This document shows positions 9,240 through 16,738 of a DNA stretch of 43,131 nt, piece by piece (the stretch's first letter is position 1; each line of letters starts with the position of its first letter). Both the position numbers and the translations under genes were made by a program. Location: positions 27,504 through 70,634 of the forward strand of contig PMKM01000024.1 of NCBI GenBank assembly GCA_003157745.1, given 5' to 3'. The stretch comes from Bryobacterales bacterium (GTDB lineage: Bacteria; Acidobacteriota; Terriglobia; Bryobacterales; Bryobacteraceae). Below the pieces are notes generated by a model. That model was not told the DNA's origin. It was given only the letters and a program-made list of their open reading frames with translations, and did not search any database.

Positions 9240-9329
9240 TGATATTTCCCGCGTCGTCAATCCACCGTCTTGCAAACCACTGCAATTCCGGCATCTCCCC
9301 AAAGGGCATCGCCGTGCTTTCCCACCGGC

Positions 9330-10208
9330 ATGGCCCTCTCACATCGCCGCTTTGCCATCGCCGCAGCGGCTCCCGCCGCACTGGCGATCGCCGCCGCCCT
9401 GCTGCCGCCCTTTGCCCAGGACCCGCGTTACCACGCCTTCGCCGATGCCCGAACCCTCTGCGGTATGCCGAACTTCTCGAATGTCATTTCGAATCTCCCG
9501 TTCCTCGCCGTGGCCCTCTGCGGCCTCCGGGCTCTCCGTTCGCGCACCGCCTTTGTCGAACAGTGGGAGCGCGTCGCTTACTGCGCTTTACTCGCCGGAA
9601 CCGCCGCCGTCGCCGCCGGTTCCACTTACTATCATCTCCATCCCGACAACTCGCGCCTCTTCTGGGACCGCCTCCCTATGGCCGTCGTGTTTATGTCGCT
9701 GCTCGCTTCCACCGTCGGCGAGCGCGTCTCCGCCCACGCTGGCAAGCGCCTGCTCGTTCCCCTGATCCTGTTCGGCGCCGCCAGCGTGCTCTATTGGCAT
9801 TACTCCGGCGACCTCCGCCCCTATTGCCTCGTTCAGTTCGGCTCCCTGCTCGCCGTCCCGTTCCTGATCGCCCGATTCCCGCCCCGCTATTCCGGCTCCG
9901 GACGCTTGTGGCTCGTCCTCGCCTTCTACGCCCTGGCCAAAGTAGCCGAACTGCTCGATCGCGACATCGCTTCTCTGATTACAACCGGCGGCCACCCGTG
10001 GAAGCATCTCGCCGCAGCGGCGGCCATTCTCGTTTACGTGAATACCGTCGCCCACCGCGCCGCGGTCGGAAACCATGCGGCTCCGTGTGCGAAGAAAGAT
10101 ATCCCCTCGGCGCACAGCACCTCAGTGCGCCCGCCATCGCGCCCCGCGCTTCCCTCCGCGATTACTTCGCCGCGAACGCCGCCGTCGCCACCGTGTTCGC
10201 CCAACTGA
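9330..10208 (+). CDS. Ceramidase-like (CREST superfamily) membrane protein
   Basis: The 292-residue protein has about seven hydrophobic helices and the spaced polar motifs of the alkaline ceramidase/CREST hydrolases. These are GMPNFSNVISNLPF near residue 45, GSTYYHLHPDN near 97, WDRLPM near 110 and GHPWKHLAAAA near 225. In this family Ser, Asp and His residues in such motifs bind zinc and hydrolyse amide or ester bonds in lipids, here possibly ceramide or another membrane lipid. I chose the ATG at 9330 because the hydrophobic N-terminus follows it; 20 more in-frame codons lie upstream. No clear Shine-Dalgarno is seen. The last 50 residues are Pro/Ser-rich and unlike the rest. They overlap the end of the convergent DUF2911 gene by 47 bases and may be a read-through tail. 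Confidence 0.75.
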   Translation: MALSHRRFAIAAAAPAALAIAAALLPPFAQDPRYHAFADARTLCGMPNFSNVISNLPFLAVALCGLRALRSRTAFVEQWERVAYCALLAGTAAVAAGSTYYHLHPDNSRLFWDRLPMAVVFMSLLASTVGERVSAHAGKRLLVPLILFGAASVLYWHYSGDLRPYCLVQFGSLLAVPFLIARFPPRYSGSGRLWLVLAFYALAKVAELLDRDIASLITTGGHPWKHLAAAAAILVYVNTVAHRAAVGNHAAPCAKKDIPSAHSTSVRPPSRPALPSAITSPRTPPSPPCSPN

Positions 10209-10695
10209 ACGTCAGCGTGCCTTGATTCCCGGCCTTCGCCAGCCCAATCGTCCACGTCTCGACCGGCGCCGCCGGCTTCGTCAGCTTCATCGCCACCCGT
10301 CCCAGCTCCTTGGCGGGGTCGTCCGTAGTGCTGCCGTCATGATTGATGCCCCATTGCCCCGTTTGCTGGCTGATGATCAGCGTCCACTGCTTCTCTTCTG
10401 GCAGTATGTAGATCGAGTAATCGCCCTTCGGCACCGCCAGCTCGCCGATCGTGAGGTCCAGGTCCGTGTGCAGCAGCGTGGCTTGATTAGCCCCCGCGCG
10501 CCACACCTTGCCGAAGGGAACCAACCCACCAAAGATCTCCCGCCCATGCATCGACGGAGCATGATAGTTGATGCGAACCTGCTTTTCGCCGAACGCCACC
10601 GTCGTGGTAGCGGCCGGGCTCGTGTAATGCGACTCCATCGGCATCTGCGCCATGGCAACGCCTGCGGTCAGGCAGATCATCCAGATACGATTCAT
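10162..10695 (-). CDS. DUF2911 exported protein
   Basis: The 177-residue protein has a short N-terminal signal peptide ending near AMAQ, followed by a beta-rich DUF2911 domain. Family signatures include SPAATTTVAFG, NYHAPSMHGREIFGGLVP, VWRAGANQAT and PKGDYSIYILPEEKQWTLI. The domain is common in Bacteroidota and Acidobacteriota secreted proteins and has no known activity. The start is well supported: AAGAGGTGA lies 6 bases before the ATG, and a TATACT -10-like box lies 24 bases before it. Its 3' end overlaps the ceramidase-like gene tail to tail. Confidence 0.9.
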   Translation of the reverse strand: MNRIWMICLTAGVAMAQMPMESHYTSPAATTTVAFGEKQVRINYHAPSMHGREIFGGLVPFGKVWRAGANQATLLHTDLDLTIGELAVPKGDYSIYILPEEKQWTLIISQQTGQWGINHDGSTTDDPAKELGRVAMKLTKPAAPVETWTIGLAKAGNQGTLTFSWANTVATAAFAAK

Positions 10696-10718
10696 CTTGG
10701 GTCACCTCTTTCGTACCG

Positions 10719-10724
10719 AGTATA
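10719..10724 (-). promoter_or_regulatory. -10 box (TATACT) for the DUF2911 gene
   Basis: Read on the minus strand, TATACT lies 24 bases upstream of the ATG at 10695, with the Shine-Dalgarno AAGAGGTGA between them. No good -35 hexamer is visible, because the upstream bases are a G-rich run. Confidence 0.4.
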
Positions 10725-10858
10725 CCCCTCACCCACCCCACCCGTGGCGCAAGCTGGAAAGCCTGCCGGGCCGAGGGGTTTTGGCGCGACAGGTGGGGAA
10801 TTCGTCTTCGGCTGCGGGATGTACTTCTTCGGGGCGGCGTGCGCGGAAGGGCGGTGGA

Positions 10859-11320
10859 TTAGACGGTCGAAGACGCGTGGCCGCTCGAGATCTGCTCGCG
10901 GGCGGCGCGGTTGGCGAGTTCGTCGCAGCGGTTGTTGCCGGCGTGCGACGCGTGGCCCTTGGTCCAGACCCAGGTGGTGCGGTGGCGCGCGACTTGCGCG
11001 TCGAGGTCCTGCCAGAGGTCCTGGTTGACGACCGGCTTCCTGGCGGCGGTGAGCCAGCCCTTGCGTTTCCAGCCGTGAATCCAGGTAGTGATGCCGTTCT
11101 TGACGTATTCGGAATCGGTCACGACTTCGACTTCGCACAACTCGGTGAGCGCGCGCAGACCTTCGATGGCGGCGCGCAGTTCCATGCGGTTGTTAGTGGT
11201 GTGCGGTTCGGAACCGAACATTTCCTTGGAGTGACGATTGTGGATGAGAATGCACGCCCAGCCGCCGGGGCCGGGATTGCCCAGGCAGGAGCCATCGGTG
11301 ATGATTTGCACTTTCTTCAC
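10859..11320 (-). CDS. rnhA: Ribonuclease HI
   Basis: The 153-residue protein is of normal length for bacterial RNase HI, which cuts the RNA strand of RNA-DNA hybrids. The four acidic metal ligands are recognisable: D9 in [15 protein letters not shown]47 in NNRMELRA, D69 in VVTDSEYV and D133 in NRCDELAN. The catalytic-loop histidine is H123 in [10 protein letters not shown]. The start is GTG at 11320, 5 bases after the TGA of dusB, so the two are almost certainly cotranscribed. No strong Shine-Dalgarno is seen, so translation may be coupled to dusB. Confidence 0.95.
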   Translation of the reverse strand: MKKVQIITDGSCLGNPGPGGWACILIHNRHSKEMFGSEPHTTNNRMELRAAIEGLRALTELCEVEVVTDSEYVKNGITTWIHGWKRKGWLTAARKPVVNQDLWQDLDAQVARHRTTWVWTKGHASHAGNNRCDELANRAAREQISSGHASSTV

Positions 11321-11325
11321 CGTGA

Positions 11326-12336
11326 TCAGGACGCCACCGCCGGCTGAGCCGTGAAGAATTCGTCCACCAGAGCGAGGATCGCCTGCGGCTCCTGCCGATG
11401 GTAAATGGACGCGCGAAGCTGGGCGCCATGGCGGACGCCGTGCGTGAAGTAAGTGGCGAACTGTTTCATCTTGCCGACGGTGTCCTTTTCGCCGCGCTCG
11501 ATCAGCATGGCATAGTAGCGGCGTATCATCCGGTAACGATCGTCGTCGCTCGGCTCGTCATAGCGGCCGGTGGCGAGATATTGTTCGAGCTGGTGGAAGA
11601 TCCACGGGTTGGAACTGGCGGCGCGGCCCACCATGACCGCGTCACAGCCGGTTTCGGCCACCATGCGGACGGCGTCCTCCGGGGTGACGATGTCGCCGTT
11701 GCCGATGACTGGAATCTTCACGGCGGCCTTCACCTCCGCGATGCGGCTCCAATCGGCTTGGCCCGAGTAGCCCTGCTCGCGGGTGCGCGGATGGAGGGCG
11801 ATGGCATTGAGGCCGCAATCCTCGGCGAGGCGCGCGAGTTCGACCGTCACCAGTTCGCGATCGTTCCAGCCGGCGCGGTACTTGAGCGTGAAGGGAATCG
11901 AGACCGCGCTGCGCACGGCGCGCAGTACGCGCTCGACCAGCGGGAGGTCGCGCAGGAGGCCGGAGCCGCCATTGCAGCGCACGACCTTGTTGACGGGGCA
12001 GCCGAGATTGAGATCGACGATATCGAAGCCCAACTGCTGGCAGACGCGGGCGGCGTCGGCGCAGACGGCAGGATCGGCGCCGAAGAGTTGGGCGGAAATC
12101 GGCCGCTCTTCGGGGGCGAAGGCGAGGTACTTCAAAGTGCGGGTGGGCTTGCGCGCGCCCTCGGCCGCCTTGACGCCATGGGAACTGGTGAATTCGGTCA
12201 TCATCAATCCGCAGCCGCCGAGGTTGCGGATGAAGCGGCGGAAGACGGTGTCGGTGACGCCGGCCATGGGCGCCAGCACCGTGGCCGGAGCAATCCGGAC
12301 GGTGCCGATTGAAAACTGGTTGGGAAAGGCGTGCAT
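11326..12336 (-). CDS. dusB: tRNA-dihydrouridine synthase (DusB family)
   Basis: The 336-residue flavoenzyme reduces specific uridines of tRNA to dihydrouridine. The FMN-binding TIM barrel begins with [14 protein letters not shown] near residue 21. The catalytic cysteine is C113 in [12 protein letters not shown]. Further family motifs are [34 protein letters not shown] and [17 protein letters not shown]. Length and motif order fit DusB. It is the first gene of a dusB-rnhA pair on the minus strand. No clear Shine-Dalgarno precedes the ATG. Confidence 0.93.
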   Translation of the reverse strand: MHAFPNQFSIGTVRIAPATVLAPMAGVTDTVFRRFIRNLGGCGLMMTEFTSSHGVKAAEGARKPTRTLKYLAFAPEERPISAQLFGADPAVCADAARVCQQLGFDIVDLNLGCPVNKVVRCNGGSGLLRDLPLVERVLRAVRSAVSIPFTLKYRAGWNDRELVTVELARLAEDCGLNAIALHPRTREQGYSGQADWSRIAEVKAAVKIPVIGNGDIVTPEDAVRMVAETGCDAVMVGRAASSNPWIFHQLEQYLATGRYDEPSDDDRYRMIRRYYAMLIERGEKDTVGKMKQFATYFTHGVRHGAQLRASIYHRQEPQAILALVDEFFTAQPAVAS

Positions 12337-12588
12337 GGGCTTCGCGCTTACTTCAATCTTAGCGGTTGCGCGGCGGCGGCATCAACACGCGCACGATTAA
12401 CGGCTTCTAATGGAGCACCGCCGGAGCCGATTGATTCCATCACCACAGCCGACGGGTTCCGGATCGTCGCCATGGGTGGGATGGGGCGAACGAAGAAGTG
12501 TCGAGAGAAATCTCGCCACAGCACGCAAGAATGCGTGCGCCACGAATGGGAGCGGCGGGACTGGTGGGAACTCCGGTCGCGGCTCGGG
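12337..12588. other. 252-bp intergenic region between dusB and the AI-2E-type permease gene
   Basis: I see no gene here. It holds a perfect 7-bp hairpin at 12521-12538, the neighbouring short palindrome GAGAAATCTC, and at about 12573-12587 a fragment GGTCGCGGCTCGG of the dispersed repeat found at 13741-13887. Because both flanking genes are on the minus strand, it should carry the dusB promoter and the end of the permease transcript. Confidence 0.5.
12521..12538. repeat. Perfect hairpin GCACGCA-AGAA-TGCGTGC
   Basis: The arms at 12521-12527 and 12532-12538 are exact reverse complements with a 4-base loop. There is no T-run on either side, so it is not a classic intrinsic terminator. It may be a REP-like palindrome or a Rho-associated stem behind the permease gene. 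Confidence 0.5.
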
Positions 12589-13629
12589 TTATGCGGCGGC
12601 TTGGCGTGAGCTGAGGCGCGCCTTGCGAATGTGCAGGTAGAGGATCCGCACCAGCGCGAGCACGGGCACCGAAAGGAAGGTGCCGGCGATGCCGGCGATC
12701 TCGGCACCGGCGAAGACGCCGAACAAGACCAGCAACGGATGCAGCTCGACGCCGCGGCCCATCAGGTGCGGCGAGATCACGTAATCCTGCAGCATGCGGA
12801 AGAGCACGACGAACAAGATCACCGGCCACAAGGTCACGCCCGCCACGAGGGCGACGATCAGGATCAGCGCGATCGAGGTCACCGGGCCCAGCATGGGAAT
12901 GAACTCCAGCAGGCCGGCCGCGGCCGCCAGCAGAATCGCATACGGCATGCGCATCACGGAGAAGAAAATGGCATACGCCGTGAACGCGATCACCGAAAGC
13001 AGGAACAGCGCGCGCATGTAGTGCGCCAGCAGAAGGTTGACATCGGAGATGACGTCGCCGAGCAGCGCGCGGCGCGGCCCCTCGTCGAGCAGGTCGAGGA
13101 TGTGTCCGCGCACGGTGGGCGCGTCCTTGAGGAAGAGAAACGCCAACACCGGGATGATCACTACATAGATCGCGTTACTGGCGACGCCGAGAATTTGCAC
13201 TCCGTACTGCGGCAACTCGGAGATCAGTCCGCGCGAACGTTCCGCCGCCTCGGCACGCACCTTGGCGGCAATCTGTCCCTTCAACGAGTTGTCGTTCGGC
13301 AGCGGTTGCTGCCAACTCGCGGCTATGTCGGGAAACCTACGGGCGAGCGACGTGGCCTCGCCCACCACGCGCGAGCCAATTTCAAATCCCAGCCCGCCGA
13401 CGACGGCAACCACGATCACAAACGCCCCGGCGAGCGCCGCCGTCCGTGTGGGGCGCGCCGGGAAGAGGCGGTCGAGCCAATCCACCAGCGGCGCGAGCAG
13501 ATAGGCAAACAGCATGGCGAGGATGAAAACGAATAGTGTGGTGCGCGCCAGAAAAACCAGGTAAAGCAGCAGCAGGACAACCGCCGCCGTCCACGTGGAG
13601 CGAGCGGCGCGCTGGTCAATGCCGAGCAT
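12589..13629 (-). CDS. AI-2E / PerM family transporter
   Basis: The 346-residue membrane protein belongs to the AI-2E transporter (PerM/YdiK/TqsA) family. It has paired N-terminal helices, a soluble stretch at about residues 75-150, and a C-terminal helix set containing LEFIPMLGPVTSIALILIV and MLQDYVISPHLMGRGVELHPL. The family exports small molecules or ions; the substrate cannot be read from sequence, and the AI-2 label should not be taken literally. The ATG at 13629 has no Shine-Dalgarno but has TACAAT exactly 6 bases before it, consistent with a leaderless transcript. The gene is monocistronic as far as can be seen. Confidence 0.9.
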   Translation of the reverse strand: MLGIDQRAARSTWTAAVVLLLLYLVFLARTTLFVFILAMLFAYLLAPLVDWLDRLFPARPTRTAALAGAFVIVVAVVGGLGFEIGSRVVGEATSLARRFPDIAASWQQPLPNDNSLKGQIAAKVRAEAAERSRGLISELPQYGVQILGVASNAIYVVIIPVLAFLFLKDAPTVRGHILDLLDEGPRRALLGDVISDVNLLLAHYMRALFLLSVIAFTAYAIFFSVMRMPYAILLAAAAGLLEFIPMLGPVTSIALILIVALVAGVTLWPVILFVVLFRMLQDYVISPHLMGRGVELHPLLVLFGVFAGAEIAGIAGTFLSVPVLALVRILYLHIRKARLSSRQAAA

Positions 13630-13635
13630 AATGCG

Positions 13636-13641
13636 ATTGTA
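13636..13641 (-). promoter_or_regulatory. -10-like TACAAT 6 bases before the permease ATG
   Basis: Read on the minus strand, TACAAT is followed by CGCATT and then the ATG. This spacing would place the transcription start at or next to the start codon. There is no recognisable -35 hexamer. Confidence 0.35.
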
Positions 13642-13740
13642 CCTGGAGGCTTATCCTAGCACGCTTGGCGTGGTGGCGGACAGGAGAACGATGCCCGCCC
13701 GGCGCCGTCAACCGGGTCTGCTAGCGTAAGATTTCGTTCC

Positions 13741-13771
13741 ATGGTAGAACCGCTCCCTCTGGTCGCGGCTC
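13741..13771 (-). repeat. Dispersed 31-bp repeat, copy 1
   Basis: ATGGTAGAACCGCTCCCTCT followed by GGTCGCGGCTC matches copy 2 (13857-13887) with one mismatch. A TTCGTT precedes both copies. The reverse complement resembles the in-frame copy in the DUF2339 gene (5500-5523). Confidence 0.7.
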
Positions 13772-13856
13772 GGTTGGGTGATGGCTGTCGGCGAGCTTTG
13801 TGGGTCGTGCGAGAGTCTGGTCAGGGCGGTGTAAGTTGGGTGGGAGGCGCTTCGTT

Positions 13857-13887
13857 ATGGTAGAACCGCGCCCTCTGGTCGCGGCTC
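13857..13887 (-). repeat. Dispersed 31-bp repeat, copy 2
   Basis: It is identical to copy 1 (13741-13771) except for G instead of T at position 14 of the unit. Its end runs into a short tandem expansion of its own GCGGCTC end. Confidence 0.7.
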
Positions 13888-13918
13888 CGATTCGCGGCTC
13901 GGATTCGCGGCTCCGATT
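13881..13918. repeat. 13-bp tandem repeat, three copies of GCGGCTC(C/G)GATTC
   Basis: Units begin at 13881, 13894 and 13907; the middle one has G for C at the eighth base. The array extends from the end of copy 2 of the 31-bp repeat, which suggests slippage expansion of the repeat end. Confidence 0.7.
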
Positions 13919-14055
13919 AGATCCGGGAGCGAGCGGATGGGCGCATCGTGTTAATGAACTACATCACACGGTCAACGACTTAGACTTGGCAACCGGCCGC
14001 CACACCGCAGCCCCCCCGGAGCGCGGCGCCGAATTACCTTCCGGCCACGTCCTGC

Positions 14056-14061
14056 TATAAA
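14056..14061 (+). promoter_or_regulatory. Possible -10 box (TATAAA) of the S53 peptidase gene
   Basis: TATAAA lies 10 bases before the ATG at 14072 and 46 bases before the preferred ATG at 14108. The -35 region (ATTACC) is poor. Confidence 0.3.
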
Positions 14062-14107
14062 CCTTTTGGTAATGGACAGGGCTTTCCCCTTGGCGGTACA
14101 ACGGATC

Positions 14108-16609
14108 ATGGTATCGTGCGTAGGTCTCCGCTCCGTACTCTTCACCTGCCTGTTTGCGGTCGTGTTGCCGGCACAGCAGGATCGCATCAGTGCCGCGATT
14201 GATGCCCGTCACCCGGTGGTCGTTCGAGGCAGCGTAACGCCTCTGGCTCAGGCCAAATACGACGTGGGGGCGGTAGAAGCCGGTTTCGAGCTCGGCAACA
14301 TGACGCTGATGTTGCGGCCATCCGCCACGCAGCAGGCGGCGCTCGACGAGTTGCTGGCGGAGCAGCAGGATGCCGCATCGCCGAACTACCACAACTGGCT
14401 GACGCCGGACGCCTATGCCGAGCGGTTCGGGGCGAGCGCGGCGGACTTGGATAAGATCGGCGGCTGGCTGCGTTCGCAGGGCTTCACAGTGCGATACACG
14501 GCGCGCGGCCGCGACTTCATTAGTTTCAGCGGCACGGCCAGCCAGGTGCGGGCGGCGTTGCACACGGAGATCCACCGGTACCAGGTGGGCGTCAAGACTC
14601 ACTATGCGAATGCGACCGAGGTATCCTTGCCGGCGGCAATCGCGCCGATGGCGGCCGGCGTGCTGGGGCTCCACGACTTTCACCCCAGGGCGCCGCGGAG
14701 GCAGGTACGGCCGCACTACACGCTCTCGGATGGAAGCCACGCCTTGATGCCGACGGACTTCTTTGCGATTTACGATCTGATCCCCTTGCAAAGTTTTGGA
14801 TATCTGGGCAATGGACAATCGATCGCGATCGTCGGACAGAGCGACATCGATCCCGCCGACATCGCAACCTTCCGCAGCCTGGCGAATCTGCCGCCGACGA
14901 CGATACAGATGATTCCGGTGGGCACTTATCCGGGAACCGACCCGGGTGACGAGGGCGAGGCGGACCTGGACCTGGAGTGGGCCGGCGCGATCGCGCAAGC
15001 CGCCACGTTGATCTTCGTTTATAGCGAAGACGCGGATTATGCGGCGTTCTACGCGATCGACAACAATGTGGCGCCCATCATCAGCGAGAGCTTCGGGCTG
15101 TGCGAATACCAGGCGGGCATGGACCGGCTTGGCCTTTACTACTATGACATGGGCCTTTACTACTATGAGGTGCAGGCGAAGAAGGGCAACGCGCTCGGCA
15201 TCACGTGGGTAGTTTCCTCGGGCGATTCCGGAGCGGCCACGTGCGATTATGACGTCGACATCGCCACGCAGGGTCTGGCCGTCAGCCTTCCGGCGAGCCT
15301 TCCGGAGGCTACCGCGGTGGGCGGGACGGAGTTCAACGAAGGCAGCGGCAATTATTGGAGTGGCACGAATGGGCCGGCCGATGTATCCGCGCTGTCCTAC
15401 ATTCCCGAGACGTCGTGGAACGACACGGGGGCTGGCGGCGTCGGGCTGGCGGCCAGCGGCGGCGGGTACAGTTTGATTTATGCGAGGCCGGCGTGGCAGA
15501 CGGGGCCCGGCGTTCCGAGCGGGTCGGCGCGCGCGCTGCCGGACATCTCGATGAACGCGTCGGATGCGCACGACCCGTACATCGTTATTTCGGGAGGCGC
15601 TTCACAGGAGGTGGGCGGCACATCGGCCTCGGCGCCTTCTTTCGCGGGAATCCTGGCGTTGCTCAATCAGTATCTGGTGCAGAACAAGCTACAGGGCAAA
15701 GCGGGGCTGGGCAATATCAACCCGAAACTGTACGCCATGGCGGCGGCGGGAACGCCGGGCGTTTTTCACGACGTGACGACGGGCGACAACATCGTTCCTT
15801 GCCAGGCGGACTCGCTCGACTGCGTCAACGGCCACCTTGGCTACACGGCCGGCGTCGGTTACGACCTGGTGACCGGCCTGGGGTCGGTGGACGCCTACAA
15901 GCTCATCACCGCGTGGGGCGGCATTCCGCTTACCGCCACCACCACGACGCTCACGGCGAACCCGGCCACGATCGTCACCGAAGGTTCGACCGTGCTGACG
16001 GCGACGGTGCAGGCTGCGAGCGGGACGACGACGCCCACGGGATCGGTTACGTTCTCGCTGGGGAACATCTCGTTGGGCTCGGCGGCGCTTTCCGGATGGG
16101 GTGGAACGGCGACGGCATCCATCACGGTTTATGGCGGCCGGTTGCTGTCGGCGAGCAACGCGGTGGAAGCCGCCTACGGCGGGAGCCCGGTGTTCGGCGC
16201 CTCCTCGGCGGCGACGACGATAGCCGTGGCCGCTCCGGCGACCTCCGTAGTGGCGCTCTCAGTGACGCCAAATCCCGTCTACCAACAGGCGCCGGATGCG
16301 AAGGGCGCTACCTTCGACTTCACCATCCAACTGACCGAAACCGGGGGGGTGGCGACGACGCTGACCGGCTTCACGTTCGGCGGCGTTAGCTTCGCCAACT
16401 CGATTGCCGCTTTCTTCGGCAGCACCACGCTCGCGGCGCACGGCACACTGTCCACGACTTTGAAGGCGGGCAACATCGCGGTGCCGTCTTCGGTGACAAT
16501 CGTGTTCACGGGCCGGGACGCTAGCGGGGCGATGTGGGCGCAGGAGATCGCGGTGCAATTCCTGGCTGCTCAATCGGCTGCGACTGCGCACGCCGTGACG
16601 GGCCGCTAA
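14108..16609 (+). CDS. Secreted S53 (sedolisin/kumamolisin) serine peptidase with Ig-like C-terminal region
   Basis: The protein is an acid-acting serine-carboxyl peptidase precursor. After a signal peptide ending near VVLPAQQ comes a pro-kumamolisin activation domain (NYHNWLTPDAYAERFG and the following 100 residues), then the catalytic domain. The Glu and Asp of the triad lie in EADLDLEW, the oxyanion Asp in SSGDSGA, and the Ser in GGTSASAPSFAG. The C-terminal calcium site region is near YDLVTGLGSVDA. After about residue 615 there is an Ig-like repeat rich in Thr (SVTFSLGNISLGSAAL) and a final beta-rich segment. I chose the ATG at 14108 because it gives a compact signal peptide; ATG 14072 or TTG 14066 would add 12-14 residues. 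No Shine-Dalgarno is clear at any of them. A 21-base tandem duplication lies at 15131-15172. Confidence 0.92.
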   Translation: MVSCVGLRSVLFTCLFAVVLPAQQDRISAAIDARHPVVVRGSVTPLAQAKYDVGAVEAGFELGNMTLMLRPSATQQAALDELLAEQQDAASPNYHNWLTPDAYAERFGASAADLDKIGGWLRSQGFTVRYTARGRDFISFSGTASQVRAALHTEIHRYQVGVKTHYANATEVSLPAAIAPMAAGVLGLHDFHPRAPRRQVRPHYTLSDGSHALMPTDFFAIYDLIPLQSFGYLGNGQSIAIVGQSDIDPADIATFRSLANLPPTTIQMIPVGTYPGTDPGDEGEADLDLEWAGAIAQAATLIFVYSEDADYAAFYAIDNNVAPIISESFGLCEYQAGMDRLGLYYYDMGLYYYEVQAKKGNALGITWVVSSGDSGAATCDYDVDIATQGLAVSLPASLPEATAVGGTEFNEGSGNYWSGTNGPADVSALSYIPETSWNDTGAGGVGLAASGGGYSLIYARPAWQTGPGVPSGSARALPDISMNASDAHDPYIVISGGASQEVGGTSASAPSFAGILALLNQYLVQNKLQGKAGLGNINPKLYAMAAAGTPGVFHDVTTGDNIVPCQADSLDCVNGHLGYTAGVGYDLVTGLGSVDAYKLITAWGGIPLTATTTTLTANPATIVTEGSTVLTATVQAASGTTTPTGSVTFSLGNISLGSAALSGWGGTATASITVYGGRLLSASNAVEAAYGGSPVFGASSAATTIAVAAPATSVVALSVTPNPVYQQAPDAKGATFDFTIQLTETGGVATTLTGFTFGGVSFANSIAAFFGSTTLAAHGTLSTTLKAGNIAVPSSVTIVFTGRDASGAMWAQEIAVQFLAAQSAATAHAVTGR
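15131..15172 (+). repeat. In-frame 21-bp tandem duplication in the S53 peptidase
   Basis: GGCCTTTACTACTATGA occurs at 15131-15147 and again at 15152-15168, with units of 21 bases. The protein reads GLYYYDM GLYYYEV. The two units differ at only two or three bases, so the duplication looks recent. Confidence 0.8.
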
Positions 16610-16667
16610 GAACAGGTTGTCTGGCGAACGCTTTCGGTGTATCGTAGAGAAGAAAAGGCGAAGCCGC

Positions 16668-16705
16668 GCGCGGCGGGCGGGGGGCGCTCTCTCCGGCCGC
16701 CGCGC
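16668..16705. repeat. GC-rich inverted repeat before the helicase gene
   Basis: GCGCGGCGG at 16668-16676 and CCGCCGCGC at 16697-16705 are exact reverse complements with a 20-base loop. It lies between the peptidase stop and the helicase ATG, with no T-run after it. It could end the peptidase transcript in a Rho-assisted way or fold in the helicase leader. Confidence 0.4.
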
Positions 16706-16738
16706 TCTCCCCCGATCCGCTTCGCGGTAAGAAAGCGT

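Larger units (their letters stand above)
13630..14107. other. Repeat-bearing intergenic region before the S53 peptidase gene
   Basis: This region has no convincing gene. It contains two 31-bp direct repeats (13741-13771, 13857-13887) and a 13-bp tandem array (13881-13918). A TATAAA box at 14056-14061 may be the -10 of the peptidase gene. An open frame on the plus strand through 13800-14060 is built from the repeats and shows no protein features. Confidence 0.5.

Noticed and set aside
10740-10790. GTGGCGCAAGCTGG-like segment between DUF2911 and rnhA, suspected dispersed repeat
   Set aside because: Only one copy was found in the window, so repeat status cannot be supported.
13964-15571. Long 535-codon frame antisense to the S53 peptidase
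   Set aside because: The sense strand has the full catalytic set of an S53 peptidase; the antisense product is Arg-rich with no motifs.
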